Shown here: positions 1-11,050 of the stretch, in pieces | How the letters are laid out: the number at the start of each line of letters is the position of its first letter | Position numbering within the stretch: the first letter of the stretch is position 1 | Source of the DNA: Avena insularis | Lineage: Eukaryota > Streptophyta > Magnoliopsida > Poales > Poaceae | Direction of reading: 5' to 3' | Assembly: GCA_023614405.1 (NCBI GenBank) | Contig: CM042696.1 | Location: 335,659,211-335,723,210 of the forward strand | DNA length: 64,000 bases | Translations under genes and position numbers: made by a program | Notes under the pieces: generated by a model | The model's input: only the letters and a program-made list of their open reading frames with translations | What the model was told of the DNA's origin: nothing | The model's database searches: none

Positions 1-333
1 AAGAAATAGAAATGTTTCTGTTTGATATCTTCTTCTAGGAACACCTAAAGTGGCCTAGTGGTTGATTTTGGTCAAAATGACCATTTGCTTCATTTATTCA
101 CATTTGATTTCTTTCTCTTTGGATTTTGTTTGTAAATGGTCTAGATGATGTGGCATTCACGTTTAAACCATTTCACAACATTTAGAACAATCAAGCATGG
201 CATATACACTCAATTCTATACTAATGCAAACACACATGCATTCCTAATCATTTTATTAATAAAAGTTTTTGTTAACCCTAAATTTGGGTGATTACAACTT
301 GATAATATTGATTAGAAGTTTTGGGGTGTTACA
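1..333 (+). mobile_element. Probable 3' end of an LTR (truncated by window start)
   Basis: AT-rich sequence with no ORF, ending in 'TTTTGGGGTGTTACA', the kind of TG...CA-type end common in grass Gypsy LTRs. What follows (TGGATCC...) is not a primer binding site, so this would be the outer end of a 3' LTR or a solo LTR. The start and any internal region lie outside the window, so family and TSD cannot be checked. Confidence 0.35.
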
Positions 334-752
334 TGGATCCTTAGGATTTTTTCTATAAAATGTTGTTTGATTGAAAAGAGTATAATCCGTAGGAATTCCT
401 TCGAAGGATTCCTTTGCACTCTATTTTGGAGAAAAATTTCTATCCACTCCAACCTCTTTGTACAATTCCTTTGGTTTTACTATGCAATCAAACACCACTT
501 GATCCAAAATACTATAGGCATCTAATCCTATAGGATTCAAGTGGACATGCCTCTATATCAACAAAAAGTGGCGCTTCCTCTTCTGAAACTAACAACAACT
601 AGGAAACTAAGATAAGCAAAAAATCCAAATGTTCGGAATAGCAGAATAAGAAATGCAATTTCTAATGTTGTTAATTTATTGAGTAATACTATTGTCAGGA
701 TTTTTCTATTCACGCTGTTAGCATGAACAATGAAGAATGCTGGTGTTAGAAT
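334..752. repeat. PIF/Harbinger-like MITE debris upstream of the DUF295-like gene
   Basis: The stretch at about 336-545 contains the repeated 'AGGAATTCCTTCGAAGGATTCC' style text (a near-palindrome) and TAGGATTCAAG, which are typical of decayed Tourist/Harbinger-type MITEs in grasses. No clean terminal repeats or TSD were found. The rest, up to the ATG at 753, is AT-rich and would be the 5' flank of the disrupted gene; no convincing TATA box is seen. Confidence 0.3.
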
Positions 753-2151
753 ATGTATGCCAGTAACGCACTTTTTGTCTCTAATTCGGATGTTTCAGGA
801 AACAAGGAGTTTTCGTTTGTAATCCTAACACCTATTCTGAATGATCGGCCAGGCATGTGGTTCCTCGCTCGATCGGCTGATGGTGAACGATTGATGATCA
901 TAATTATGACGTATGGCATGGGGGTTGCCCATGGCGAAGAGGGTGAAATCATTCCCCATGCTCAAAATGGGACTAACCTACGCCTAGGGGTGGACATTTT
1001 AACCGAAGACCGAAATACCGAACCGAAAGAATCGGGACCGAAGCCGAATAGACCAAAACCAAAAAATATTTAATAAATTCGGTCATTAAATTCAGAAAAC
1101 TGAAATTTATTCTCTAGTTCGGTTTTAATCCAGCGATAACCGAACTGGCCGTCAAACCGAGAAAATATCTAAAACAGCCGTACTCCATGCATTAGGCCCA
1201 TAGCCCACTACTCAGTTTGTTCACACATGTCCGTATAGGCCTTCACGGTGGAAACCCTTTTATTCCTCATGCACCCATGCACATGGCCCATAGTCACACC
1301 TCGCCCCTTACCCTAAAGGAATTTAGTCGCACCCAAGTAATAGCAGACGCCACCGCCAGCCTACCAATGTGCTCTGCACCTCAGCTCCATCGATCGACCG
1401 ACAAGCGCTGTCGCGGTGGCATCTCTTCCGTCTTCCTTATAATTCTTGCCCAGATCGACCACCTCCACAACAATATTCAACTAGCGCTCGGCGGCAGCCT
1501 AACTAAACTTGTCTCCGAGCTGCTCCTAATAGCTCAACAACTTCACCTTTCCTGTTCTATGGCATCTGTTGGTTTCTATCGAGGCTAATATTATGATCTT
1601 GTTGGATTTTATTCTAGTCGGTTGTTTCGGTTAGAATCGAGGACCGACCCAAAAAAGTTGAGCACCAAATCCTCGGTTAGGATAATATAGGAAACCGATC
1701 GGTGCAAGTTTCCCTAAAACCGAAATTACTATTAAACCGAGAAACTGAACCGATCGACTCGGTGTAACCAAATGCTTAGGCCTACCTACGCCTATATCTT
1801 GTCTCTCGTGTCTATATTTTTGAAGAGGTTCCTAGCTCTGCTGGACCTCTAGGGGTCATCGTTTGGAGGCAGGTAAATAGCCTGGGCGACAACTCTCTGT
1901 TTCTCGGTCTCAATTATCCAATCATTGATAAGATGATGAAGAAACGCGGATGCAAGGCTCCTGATGGCACATTGTTCCCATTCATGAGGAAAAATTGTGT
2001 GTACAGAACACACAGAACACACAGGAGGTTTCGTGGAATACAATTCCCTCAGATTAAACACTTCAACCTGCAGCCAACTGAAGGTGAGCCTGTGGAAGTT
2101 ATCAGCCTTCCCAAAGATGGTTCGAACAGTGTGAGACACGCGGCAATTTAG
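753..2151 (+). pseudogene. DUF295/F-box-associated protein gene, split by a hAT element
   Basis: Two coding blocks, 753-984 and 1793-2151, lie in the same reading frame once the intervening 808 bases (hAT element plus one TSD copy) are disregarded. The second block holds a segment around 'VNSLGDNSLFLGLNYP' (about 1882-1929), which resembles the C-terminal signature of plant DUF295 (KIB1-4 beta-propeller) F-box proteins: a conserved LGD-x-x-LFLG. It ends in TAG at 2149-2151. The first block begins at an ATG in AT-rich sequence and has no F-box, so the N-terminal part is missing or lies in an unrecognised upstream exon. As it stands translation runs into the hAT sequence and stops at 1071-1073. 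The family assignment rests on motif recall only; the frame continuity is seen directly. Confidence 0.55.
985..1784. mobile_element. hAT-superfamily non-autonomous element with perfect 8-bp TSD
   Basis: The 800-bp element is bounded by identical 8-bp direct repeats CCTACGCC at 977-984 and 1785-1792, the TSD length of hAT transposons. The left end reads TAGGGGTGGACATTTTAACC and the reverse complement of the right end reads TAGGCCTAAGCATTTGGTTA, a degenerate inverted pair. The subterminal regions are rich in ACCGAA/TTCGGT words (about 1000-1170 and 1618-1770) arranged as inverted repeats. No transposase is visible; the middle (1217-1588) is moderately GC-rich with an ORF I regard as fortuitous. 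It sits inside the DUF295-like coding sequence. Confidence 0.85.
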
Positions 2152-3597
2152 TTTAGGCCTAGGTTAGGTGTAGTAGGCTCGTTTTTTTATCCCTAGACGA
2201 AGTTGTGGATCTTTCTAGTGTATTACTGTGTCATCTTTTTTTGCATCGTGGTTCAATAGTTGACTATTAGTACACTGGTTTTAGTGGCCAGCTTGAATTA
2301 GTTTATATGAGCCTTGCCATGCTTTTGTAATTACTTTTGTCTTCCATAGTATAATCTATGTAGTGGTGCTTATTTTGTAGCGTGATTTCTATATTATAGT
2401 TTTCAGTACTATTACTGGCTTGTATATATGCACGTCGTGCATCTTTTTTTGAACCATCGCACCTGGCGTAGCTTTGTGTTTTGAGAGGAATATTTCTTCT
2501 TTCCTCTTAGCGAACAGGCAAAAATAGGTCACTATTTCTTATAGGGACACGAAACAGGCTTTAACTGGGCCGTAATTGATCTTGGCTCGGTATGCCAAAT
2601 CAGGCCGAGACACCCTAGGATGATAGCCGCAAATGTTTATGCCGATTTTCTAAACAAATAGTTTATGCAGACCCTTCCAAAAAAGAAAAATTGTTTACGC
2701 AGACATCATATTGTCTATGATACATGGCATAGTTTTGGCGCTACCATAAAATTACTTGTTCAATACAGTATGTATCCTTACTCATTCTTCTGTATGTGAA
2801 ATGAACAAATCAAGCTTTGATGTGACATGAACAAGTAAAGCTCTGATGTGCTGACATTATACTGTCATGTGCTAGTGTACCAACTGGTTGTTTTATTGTG
2901 TTCGAAACTGTGAACTAAATGTGTGAATTCTAAGCCTTTTTGCATGATGACAATGCCACATGTTGGCGCTAATTGTGGCATGTATTAATTTGATCGTACA
3001 GAAGCATACAACTTCGAGCGATCAGTATAAGCTGGTGCTTACCCGAGCTATCTAAAGTTGGGCAAGTCAAGGCCACCGTGTCTCTATCGCCTACAGTTTA
3101 TATGGCATGATTACAAAGTTTTGAGTACATCAAATCGATTGGGCACTTAGGAAGATTCAAAGTCACCCAAACCATCTTGAAATATATCGTTTGCTAAAAA
3201 TATGATTGCACGCTGCAAGACTTGATATGACATGATTTTATGTCAATCAGTCAAACTCCCTCCAGTAGTTTCGAATCCTGCGCTACCCAACTTCCTCGCT
3301 ACGTAAAACTATTAATAAGACGCAATATCGGCCACTTTTCTCCCTTTCCAACTTCATTCTTTTGGATCCGGCGTAGGTACAACCAGGTCAGGTGGACCAT
3401 CGACCTTCAGTACAATATATTTTACTACTCATCCTATGAAAACAAATATTTCAACCCCACTTTAGACAAAAAACTTCCCATAATCTTGTTTCAAAAAAAT
3501 CCCTTAATTAGTCTTTTGTGGTGAGGAGAGCTGCCAAACCCCAGTATATGTTTTTTAGGGTACCAACTACATTTTTTTGAGGATGGGGTACCAACTA
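2152..3597. other. No gene seen; probable 3' flank and intergenic DNA
   Basis: Following the stop codon at 2149-2151 the sequence becomes T-rich (2160-2470), as expected of a 3' UTR. The remainder is AT-rich with short ORFs only. No RNA gene, inverted repeat or recognisable transposon end was found. Confidence 0.5.
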
Positions 3598-3842
3598 CAT
3601 TGAATTTTCACTAAGGACCTAACGAAAAGATTGCACATTTGACCCAACACTAGCCCAAAACCTTGCAAATTTAGCATGTCGAGTCAGTGGACTGCCGACC
3701 CCCGACATATTGAGTACATTGAATTTTTAGTGAGGAGCTTATTAGAAAATAGTACTACATTATACCCAACTGTGGCCCAAAACCTCGCTAATTTATCTTA
3801 CCGGGTTCAGGTCGGCCGTGGGCCACCAACCCTCAACACATT
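3598..3842. repeat. Two-copy tandem repeat, unit about 119 bp
   Basis: Copy one starts at 3598 and copy two at 3717, both with CATTGAATTTT. The copies share, in order, a CTAAGGA/GTGAGGA block, 'ACCCAAC...GCCCAAAACCT-GC-AATTTA' and 'CCGACC...ACA-ATTG'. They are diverged. The ORF at 3676-3903 spans the second copy and is not considered a gene. Confidence 0.5.
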
Positions 3843-4130
3843 GTTACTTGGTTTTTTAAGCATGAACCACACTGAAGAAGTTTCTCTAAGGAGCCCACAA
3901 TAAGAAGACCATTGGTTCACAAGATTAGACACAAGATATTTATTTTATCGCCCAAAATCGTATTAATTTACCATTGTCGTGCCATTCTGATAAAGTATAG
4001 GACCAACTTCTCCTACCCATGTTGTATTTATACAGAGCAATTTTTATGGCAAGTCGTCAGGGTCGCTGCATTTTCATTTTAAGCGATTTCAACATTTCTA
4101 TATGTAATCTTTTTCATGAGTGGCATAGAT

Positions 4131-4200
4131 GGTCCTGGCATAGTGGAAGCGCACGCGGTTCCCATTTGTTGAAGTCTTGAGTTCGATTCCTAGGTTTATC
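4131..4200 (+). repeat. tRNA-derived SINE-like sequence
   Basis: An A-box-like TGGCATAGTGG (4136-4146) is followed about 35 bases on by a good B box, GTTCGATTCC (4181-4190), the two internal RNA polymerase III promoter elements. No cloverleaf can be drawn with confidence and there is no anticodon stem, so it is not called a tRNA gene. A degenerate SINE head is the simplest reading; no A- or T-rich tail boundary or TSD was identified. Confidence 0.4.
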
Positions 4201-4261
4201 AATATATAATATGATCTCTGTCATTTGTTTACATTTTTTCTAGCATACACATATTTCTTAC

Positions 4262-5488
4262 ACAAAGAAGGCTGACATATGGGACCCATCAATGTTGCCA
4301 AGATCAAAACAGCGGAGTCCATCATACACTCATTGCATTTGCAGAGATGCTGACATGTTGGACCCAGCAGAGACCTTGATATGTGGGACCCAGTAGCGCG
4401 GCATTATACAGATGTTGCATTGAGCAACGTTGCCAGTTCGAAACAGGGAGGCGCGAGCGAGAAAAAAGTTTATCATGCACACATTCCTTGTAATGAGAGG
4501 TTGAAATGGGGGACCCAGCAGCATGAGCAAACAACAGATTCGTCGAGCAACGTTATCTAGTTCGGAACAAGGTAGTGCTAGAGAAGAAAAAAATTCCATC
4601 ATACCCACGATTCTTCTAATGTGAGGCTGACATGAGGGACCCGCCAGCCTGAATAAACGTCTGATGTAGCGAGCAATGCTATCAAGTTCGAAACACGAAG
4701 GCATGACAGAGAGTAAAAAATCCATCATACACAAGTTTCTTCTAATGAGACGATGACATGTGCGGCCCAGCAGCGTGATTAAATGGTAGATGCATCGAGC
4801 AACGCTATCAAGTTCGGAATAGGGTAGCGCGAGCAAAGGAAAAAATTCAATCATACACATCTTTCTTCTAATGAGAGGATGACATATGGGGCCCAGGTGG
4901 TTGATTAAATAGTAGATGCATCGAGCAACTCTATCAAGTTCAAAACACGAAGGCGTGACTGAGGCCAAAAAATCCATCATACAAACGTTTACTCTAATGA
5001 GAGGATGACATGTGGGTCTCATCTGCCTGATTAAACGGTAGATGCATTGAGTAATGCTATCAAGTTCGGAACAGGGTAGCGCGAGCGAAGGAACAAAATT
5101 CCATCATACACACGATTATGCTAAAGAGAGGCTGACATGTGGGACCCAGTAGCCTGACTAAACGGTAGACGCATTGAGCAACATTATCGAGTTCACATCA
5201 GGGAGGCGCGACCGAAAAGTATGGTTTGCTAGAGACACCGACGACCAGGACCCACACGTCTCAAAAGACTTCGGCGAGTCAACATCCGCGAGGAACCGAA
5301 AAATCTTTCTTCTGCCATGCACTGGCCGAGCTTCCTCCGTGTTTTTAGCGATTCTGTCATAGTAGAGGGCCACGAAACTAGAATTTTTTCCATCGGCCAT
5401 GGTCAAGCCAAGAAATTCATTGCAGAAGACGCGCCTTCTACGATGACCGTCGGACCAAGTCGTTGCAGAAAAAACATATCTTGTAGTG
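4262..5488 (-). mobile_element. Terminus of a CACTA transposon (element 1) with subterminal repeats
   Basis: Position 5488 ends a reverse-complement CACTA end (the opposite strand reads CACTACAAGATATG...). The adjacent ~320 bases are clearly homologous, in inverted orientation, to 9653-9990, the left end of the large CACTA described below. Inward lie about seven ~126-bp subterminal repeats with a conserved 'AAGTTCGGAACAGGGTAGCG' core near 4434, 4560, 4686, 4812, 4937, 5062 and 5190. Alternate copies resemble each other more (GGGTAGCGCGAG type versus CACGAAGGCATGAC type), giving a dimeric arrangement. The opposite end of this element was not found in 1-4260, so it is either truncated or extends outside the window. 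Confidence 0.75.
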
Positions 5489-6660
5489 ATTTTCCATCAT
5501 CTCATATTTCTGATCCAATACCATGGTGTTATAGCCCTCCTCCATATGAATCCAATGAGCAAAAAACATCTCAATTGGAGTCCGTATGGAAAAATGGCAG
5601 CCAAAACACTGAAGAGTACAGAGGGTTTAATGACCTGCTGTATGGGCAGATCCTGCCCATACAGTATGGTCGTACAACCCTCCGTTGGCTTCGTTTCGTC
5701 AAACGGAACAACATTGTGAAGGCCCAATGGTCATATTAGGACCCGAGCTCCGTCGGTTTGCAAACCCGACCTCCAGAATGCCTATTTAAGGAGGGGAACC
5801 CTAGCCGCCTCCATCATCATCCATCCACGCCTCAGGGGTGGAGCCCAGCCGCTCTCCCACCTCCATAGCTGTCGCACACAAGATCTCCAATACCATCACC
5901 ATCAAGGCATCCAAGCAAGAAGAGGAGGAGAAGGAGGACACCACCATCACCATCACCACGCATCAGGTGCCATCTTCATCACCATCTCCCTTTCGCTTGT
6001 GTTTTATAATTGTAAGATTGAATATGGTTATGGCTTCATTAATATATTCATCTATGTTTTATTGTTCATCCATATGTGAGTGATTGATTAGGTTCTAGGT
6101 TGAGGTTTGATCTAGTGCGCTAAGTTAGAATGTGTTTGTCATCCAAGTATTTAATTACCTGAGTTACGAAGAGGAGTTCATGGGATCCCTTGGTCCACAG
6201 GTGTATGTTTGCCTTGCGAGTGACATGCGAGAATCATGCATAGTACATATAGTGTGACCACCCAGTAATCAAGTGGGGAACGTTTATTTGTCCAAGTAAT
6301 CTCTTGTAGACAATGGATCACACATATATTCGCCCATCTAGTACTAGTGAGACCGAAGCCTAGAAACCCTCTCTCATTCCATTCAATCCTACAACTACAA
6401 CCCCTTTAGTTTAGTTCTTGTTCTAGTTTACTTTTAGTACTTTATTTACTTTGTTCTTCTTATTCACAACTGCTTTATTAAGCTCCCGTTGTTACAGTAG
6501 TTCCATCGTAACCTATAGAGTAGGCCATTTCCAAACCATAGTTTGGGTGTGAAGTTGGCTGCATTGACAACGTAGTTGCGAGGTTGTGTGGTTTCCATCT
6601 TGTAAAGCTCCTTTGGGATAGATCTTATAATAAATATTTGCTTCTACAAGTACTGCAATA
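5489..6660 (+). mobile_element. LTR-retrotransposon-derived promoter/leader region (family not recognised)
   Basis: The block has LTR-like architecture: a compact GC-richer promoter with a TATA-like CTATTTAAG at 5782-5790, then a leader rich in CCATCATC/CACCATCACC (5810-5970), then AT-rich downstream sequence. The text around 6570-6660 ('...TTGTAAAGCTCCTTTGGGATAGATC...') is of a kind often found in Triticeae retroelement leaders. No ORF, PBS or flanking TSD was found, so the boundaries are approximate and the assignment is inference. Confidence 0.35.
5638..5664. other. Perfect 12-bp inverted repeat with 3-base loop
   Basis: CTGTATGGGCAG, ATC, CTGCCCATACAG. The arms extend imperfectly outward (GAGGGTTTAATGACC against GGTCGTACAACCCTC) to give a ~65-bp hairpin at about 5618-5685. 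It lies roughly 120 bases upstream of the TATA-like box at 5782. Confidence 0.85.
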
Positions 6661-9174
6661 ACCCTGTTGTTGGACGTAGTAACCTAGTCATCACGGGGGC
6701 ATGTGCCTCCTTCCTTCTGGAAGAAGAGAGGAAGAGATAGAGAGGGGGTCTTGGGATAGCTAGAGTGGCTATCTAGTAGGGTATAGGAGGGATGTAGGTC
6801 CCTGGTACACGCCTCAAAACTGGCCGGGAGGTAGGTGGTTGTTGCTGCAATAAATCTCCAAGATAATGCATATCTTTCCCTCCACTTCACTTCCAAGAAA
6901 TAGTGGCCAAAAGGAGGGGATGGGTACTATATTGCTACAATACACGCGACCAAAGGGGGTGAGTGAGCTGTGGTGATTAAAGGAATGGTTTGGTGCTTGA
7001 TTTGCTAATGAAAATATTTGTGGAGGTTATTATGCACATGCAAGATGATATCCCTCTTGAATTTGATGCCTTTTGAATACTCAAATTCCAAGTGGCCAAG
7101 TTAATGAGTAGTACATGATGGTAGGGTAATGGGGTGGTGTTGGTTTGAATTTAAGGGATTTAGTTTGAAGAGTTAAATGGCAATTGTGATCTAGGGTCAC
7201 AACATTGACATGCCTTGCAAACCTTGATAGATTTATCGACTAAGAGGCCCCTTTGGGTCAAGGGATAGATCAGGGGGTAGATCAGGTGATGTAGAGTAGA
7301 ATGATGCAAAGATTTGATCATGATCATGTTTGGGTGCTTATAAATTAAAGATTAAACTTAGTTGTTTTTAAGGGTGTCAAACTAGAATATTTCTCGCCTT
7401 CAAGATCATGTTGGTTTAAGATACTCTAGGCTCCTATGGAACCATGGGGTATAGGTGATGATAGACTAGGTTTGATAGCTCACATCCATGCAAAGAATTG
7501 ATCCAGAGAAGGTTCGATCGAGTCCGGAGCTTTTGCCAATGTTAGCATCTAGGCAATAGTTGATAGGACAAATTATTTTCTTAACTATGAAACCATCAAA
7601 GACAAATGGGTCCAAGAAGGATCTATTCAAGGGAAAGAGTGTGGTCTGCAAGTGCACAAGATGGTCCAAGTGCATTGTTAATAATGCCCATGGATGATTC
7701 TAGTTAGAGGCTCCAGGATTGGATCTTTATAACAGTCTCAGACTTAGTCAAATTTTGACTACTCTAGGGTTTTTGACTATAGGGGAAGATCTGGTGCATT
7801 TGATGGGTGGCAAGGTTCCAAACTCATCACCAAGTGAATGTGGTTGAAGAGTAGGTTTATAAGAAAGGTAACATGTTTTAAGTTGGCCTCCATTGATTTA
7901 GAAACTACAAAAAGGAAGTGCCTCAAAATTGAACCTGATAAGGAATTAGATAGTCAATTTAATGAGTAGAGGTTAAGACTAGCTTGGCAAACTAGATAGA
8001 TGGGTTCCTTGATCAAGATCAAGTATTGGGGATGGAAGAGCATATCACAAAGGATACGCTAGGATAGGTACATTGCCTTGGGGTCAAGAGTAAGGGTTTG
8101 ATTATAGATCCAAAGAAGTGAACCTAGGAACAAGGAGCAGGATAGTCTTCATACTAGGGTTTTGATGATTTGCTCACCAGAGACTTGGTGTGGGGTATTA
8201 TTAGAATCAACTATCCTTGTCTGGATTGTCCAGGGTATGGTAAAATTGACTTGTTAAGAGAGATATGCTAGGATCCATCCAAGCTTAAGGAAATGAGAGC
8301 AGAATGGTTTACATTCAATATCTTCAGATTTAAGGAGTGTATTTTTGGTTTTTTTGTCACTAGAGGTTGAGCTCCTAGAGTAGCTCAGATAAACACCTAA
8401 CAAACAAGTCAAGACAATACATACTTGGAGGCATTAGATCAAGGCAATTCATCCAAACATCTCAAGAAAGAGATATAAACATACACAAGCATTCTCAAAG
8501 TCTTCGGAGAGAATTTTTGAAGTAAGTATATAAAGGTTTTGTGTAGAGAGTCCCTTGGCACATATACCAAGAGAGAGAGGAGCTAGATTTTCAAAAGGTT
8601 TTCGAAAGACTTGGGAAAAAATATTTTAGAAAGCTCTATCTTGAAAACATCGAGAGATGGTATCATATAGATCTCCTTAGTTTTGTCAAGTAGCAAGAAG
8701 AGAAACATTTAGTTTTACAAGGTCATCTTGGCTCTGGTTTGAAGTCAGAACATTTGCAAATATGTAAAGTAAGCCAAGACATTTCATTTTGGTAAATAGC
8801 TTTCGTAAACCTTTGATAAGATAGAGAAGTATCTTTATCACAACACAAGCACAAACAAAGGCAGAGAAATCAACAAGCAACTGCTACACCACTCAGGAAG
8901 AAAAAGTTTTTGTTCCCCCATTTTCACTTTAGACACATAAGCAAGGTTATAGAGAGTGGGTTGTTACAAAATCACCAGTGGAGAGGTATCCTACGGCTTA
9001 CTCCAGCCTCTCCGCACATTTTTCCCCAAGATCCAGCCCCTTATTGTGTGCTGGTAGACACGTCCATGGCTGTGCCTGACGCGATATTGATAATGTCCAG
9101 CAAGGTGAATTTCTCTCCCCCTGTGCCTCTCAAGATCTCGATCCAGCAAACAACTATGTCGCAGTCTCTCAACC
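6661..9174. other. No gene or recognisable element; AT-rich filler
   Basis: About 2.5 kb without an ORF longer than about 100 codons. The sequence has many G-rich words (GGGATAG, TAGATCAGG), suggesting old retrotransposon DNA, but no LTR boundary, PBS or conserved protein could be read in any frame. The last ~250 bases (8920-9174) are more GC-balanced and form the immediate flank of the copia LTR that starts at 9175. Confidence 0.4.
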
Positions 9175-9652
9175 TGTTGGGAATATGCCCTAAAGGCAAT
9201 CATGTATGATGTTTATTCCTGATGTATTCATAAAGTTATTATATTGTCCTTGTATGAACTACTGATATGTATCATTGAATATGTGATTCGGTTGTGGAAC
9301 TATATATTCATGTTGTTCATACTAAATGTCCTTGGTCGTTGAGTTTGTGCTGGACAGATAACTTAGACTAATGTGAAAGTCGACTGATGACTCGGTTCCC
9401 CTTGTTATGGGCATGGTGATGCTATTCCGACTTACACGGATTCGGCTAAAGAGTTTAGCGAGTCAGACTGACCCATATTGAGATACAACAAATAAGTCAT
9501 CAATTGTATGTCTCAATCAATGTAATCCTTAGATCTGAGGTTGTTGCACAATCCGAGTTGTGGATCACTTACTTAGGTTCTGTCAAACGTTGTTCCATCA
9601 AAGGGCAGTTACAAAGGCAGAGTTCGGGTCGGCTGAGAATCAAGCTGCATGA
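9175..9652 (+). mobile_element. Copia LTR, 5' portion (Angela/WIS-like), split by CACTA insertion
   Basis: The start TGTTGGGAATATGCCCTAAA is the hallmark opening of Angela/WIS/Barbara-type Ty1-copia LTRs. The sequence runs to 9652, where it is cut by the CACTA end at 9653, and resumes at 53744. The order of landmarks (start, TTATATTCATG block, GGCTGAGAATCAAG block) parallels the related LTR beginning at 62889. TSD candidate to the left is 9170-9174 (CAACC); the matching right copy is not in the window. Confidence 0.75.
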
Positions 9653-11050
9653 CACTACAAGAAAAGTTTTCTTCTGCAACGAATTGGCCCGACGGTCGTC
9701 GTAGAAGGCGCGACTTCCACGACAAAATTCTCGGCTCGGCCGTGGCCGATGGAAAACTTTTTTTTCCGATTTCGCGGCCCTCTACTACGACGGATCTGCT
9801 AAAAACATAGAGGGAGCTCGGCTGGAACGTGGCAGAAGCAAGATTTTCGTTTCCTCGCACGATGTTGACTCGCCGAAGTCTTTTGAGGCGTGTGGGTCCC
9901 GGACGTCAGTGTCTCTAGCGGCCCATACTTTTCGGTCGCGCCTCCCTGATTTGAACTCGATAACGTAGCTCGAGGCGTCTGCCGTTTAGTCAGGCTGCTA
10001 GGTCCCACATGTCAGTCTCTCATTAGAAGGATCGTGTGTATGATGGAATTTTTTTCCTTCACTCGCGCTACCCAGTTCCGAAGTTGATAGCGCTGCTCGA
10101 TGCATCTACCGTCTAATCAACCTCCTGGGACCCACATGTCATCCTCTCCTTAGAAGAAACGTGTGTATGATGGAATTTTTTCCTTCGCTGGTGCTACCCC
10201 GTTTCGAGTTGATAGCATTGCTCGACGCATCTACCGTTTAACCAACCTCCTGAGCCCCACATGACATCCTTTCATTAGAAGAAACGTGTGTATGATGGAT
10301 TTTTTTCCTTGACTCGTGATACCCTGTTCCGAACTTGATAGCGTTGTTCTATACATCTACCGTTTAATCACGATGCTGGGCCCCACATGTCATCCTCACA
10401 TTAGAAGAAACGTGTGTATGATGGATTTTTTTCCTTCGCTGGTGCTACCCCGTTCCGAGTTGATAGCGCTGCTTGACGCATCTACCGTTTAACCAACCTC
10501 CTGAGCGCCACATGTCATCCTCTCATTACAAGAAACGTGTGTATGATTGATTTTTTTCCTTCGCTCGCGATACCCTGTTCCAAACTTGATAGAGTTATTC
10601 GATGCATCTATCGTTTAATCACGCTGCTGGGCCCCACATGTCATCCTCTCATTAGAAGAAATGTGTGTACGTATGATGGATTTTTTCCCTTCGCTGGTGC
10701 TACCCTGTTCCGAGTTGATAGCGTTGCTCGACGCATCTACCGTTTAACCAACCTCCTGAGCCCCACATGTCATCCTCTTATTAGAAGAAATGTGTGTATG
10801 ATAGATTTTTTTCCTTCGCTCGCGCTACCCTATTCCGAACTTGATAGCGTTGTTCGATGCATCTACCGTTTAATCACACTGCTGGGCCCCACATGTCATC
10901 CTCTCATTAGAAGAAAGGTGTGTATGATGGATTTTTTACCCTCTGTCGCGCCTTCGTGTTCCGAACTTGATAGCTTTGCTCTCTACATCAACCATTTATT
11001 TAGGTTGGTGGGTCCTTTATGTCAGCCTCACATTAGAAGAATCGTGGGCA
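9653..11050 (+). repeat. CACTA left terminus: unique end plus ~126-bp dimeric repeats
   Basis: 9653-9990 is the unique terminal part, homologous to the reverse complement of about 5170-5488. From about 10000 to 11050 there are eight or so ~126-bp repeats containing 'CTACCGTTTAA', 'CCACATGTCATCCTCTCATT' and 'GTGTGTATGATGGATTTTTT'. Alternate units differ consistently (AACCAACCTCCTGAGCCCC versus AATCACGCTGCTGGGCCCC), so the true period is about 250 bp. Because the unit length is close to a multiple of three, a long spurious ORF (10537-11064) runs through them. Confidence 0.8.

Noticed and set aside
4136..4190. tRNA gene
   Set aside because: A and B boxes are present but no cloverleaf or anticodon arm can be drawn; called SINE-like instead.
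4330..5022. 230-codon ORF with repeated peptide blocks (minus strand)
   Set aside because: It is produced by the ~126-bp CACTA subterminal repeats, whose length is a multiple of three; it has no domain and the homologous repeats at 10000-11050 give a similar artefact.
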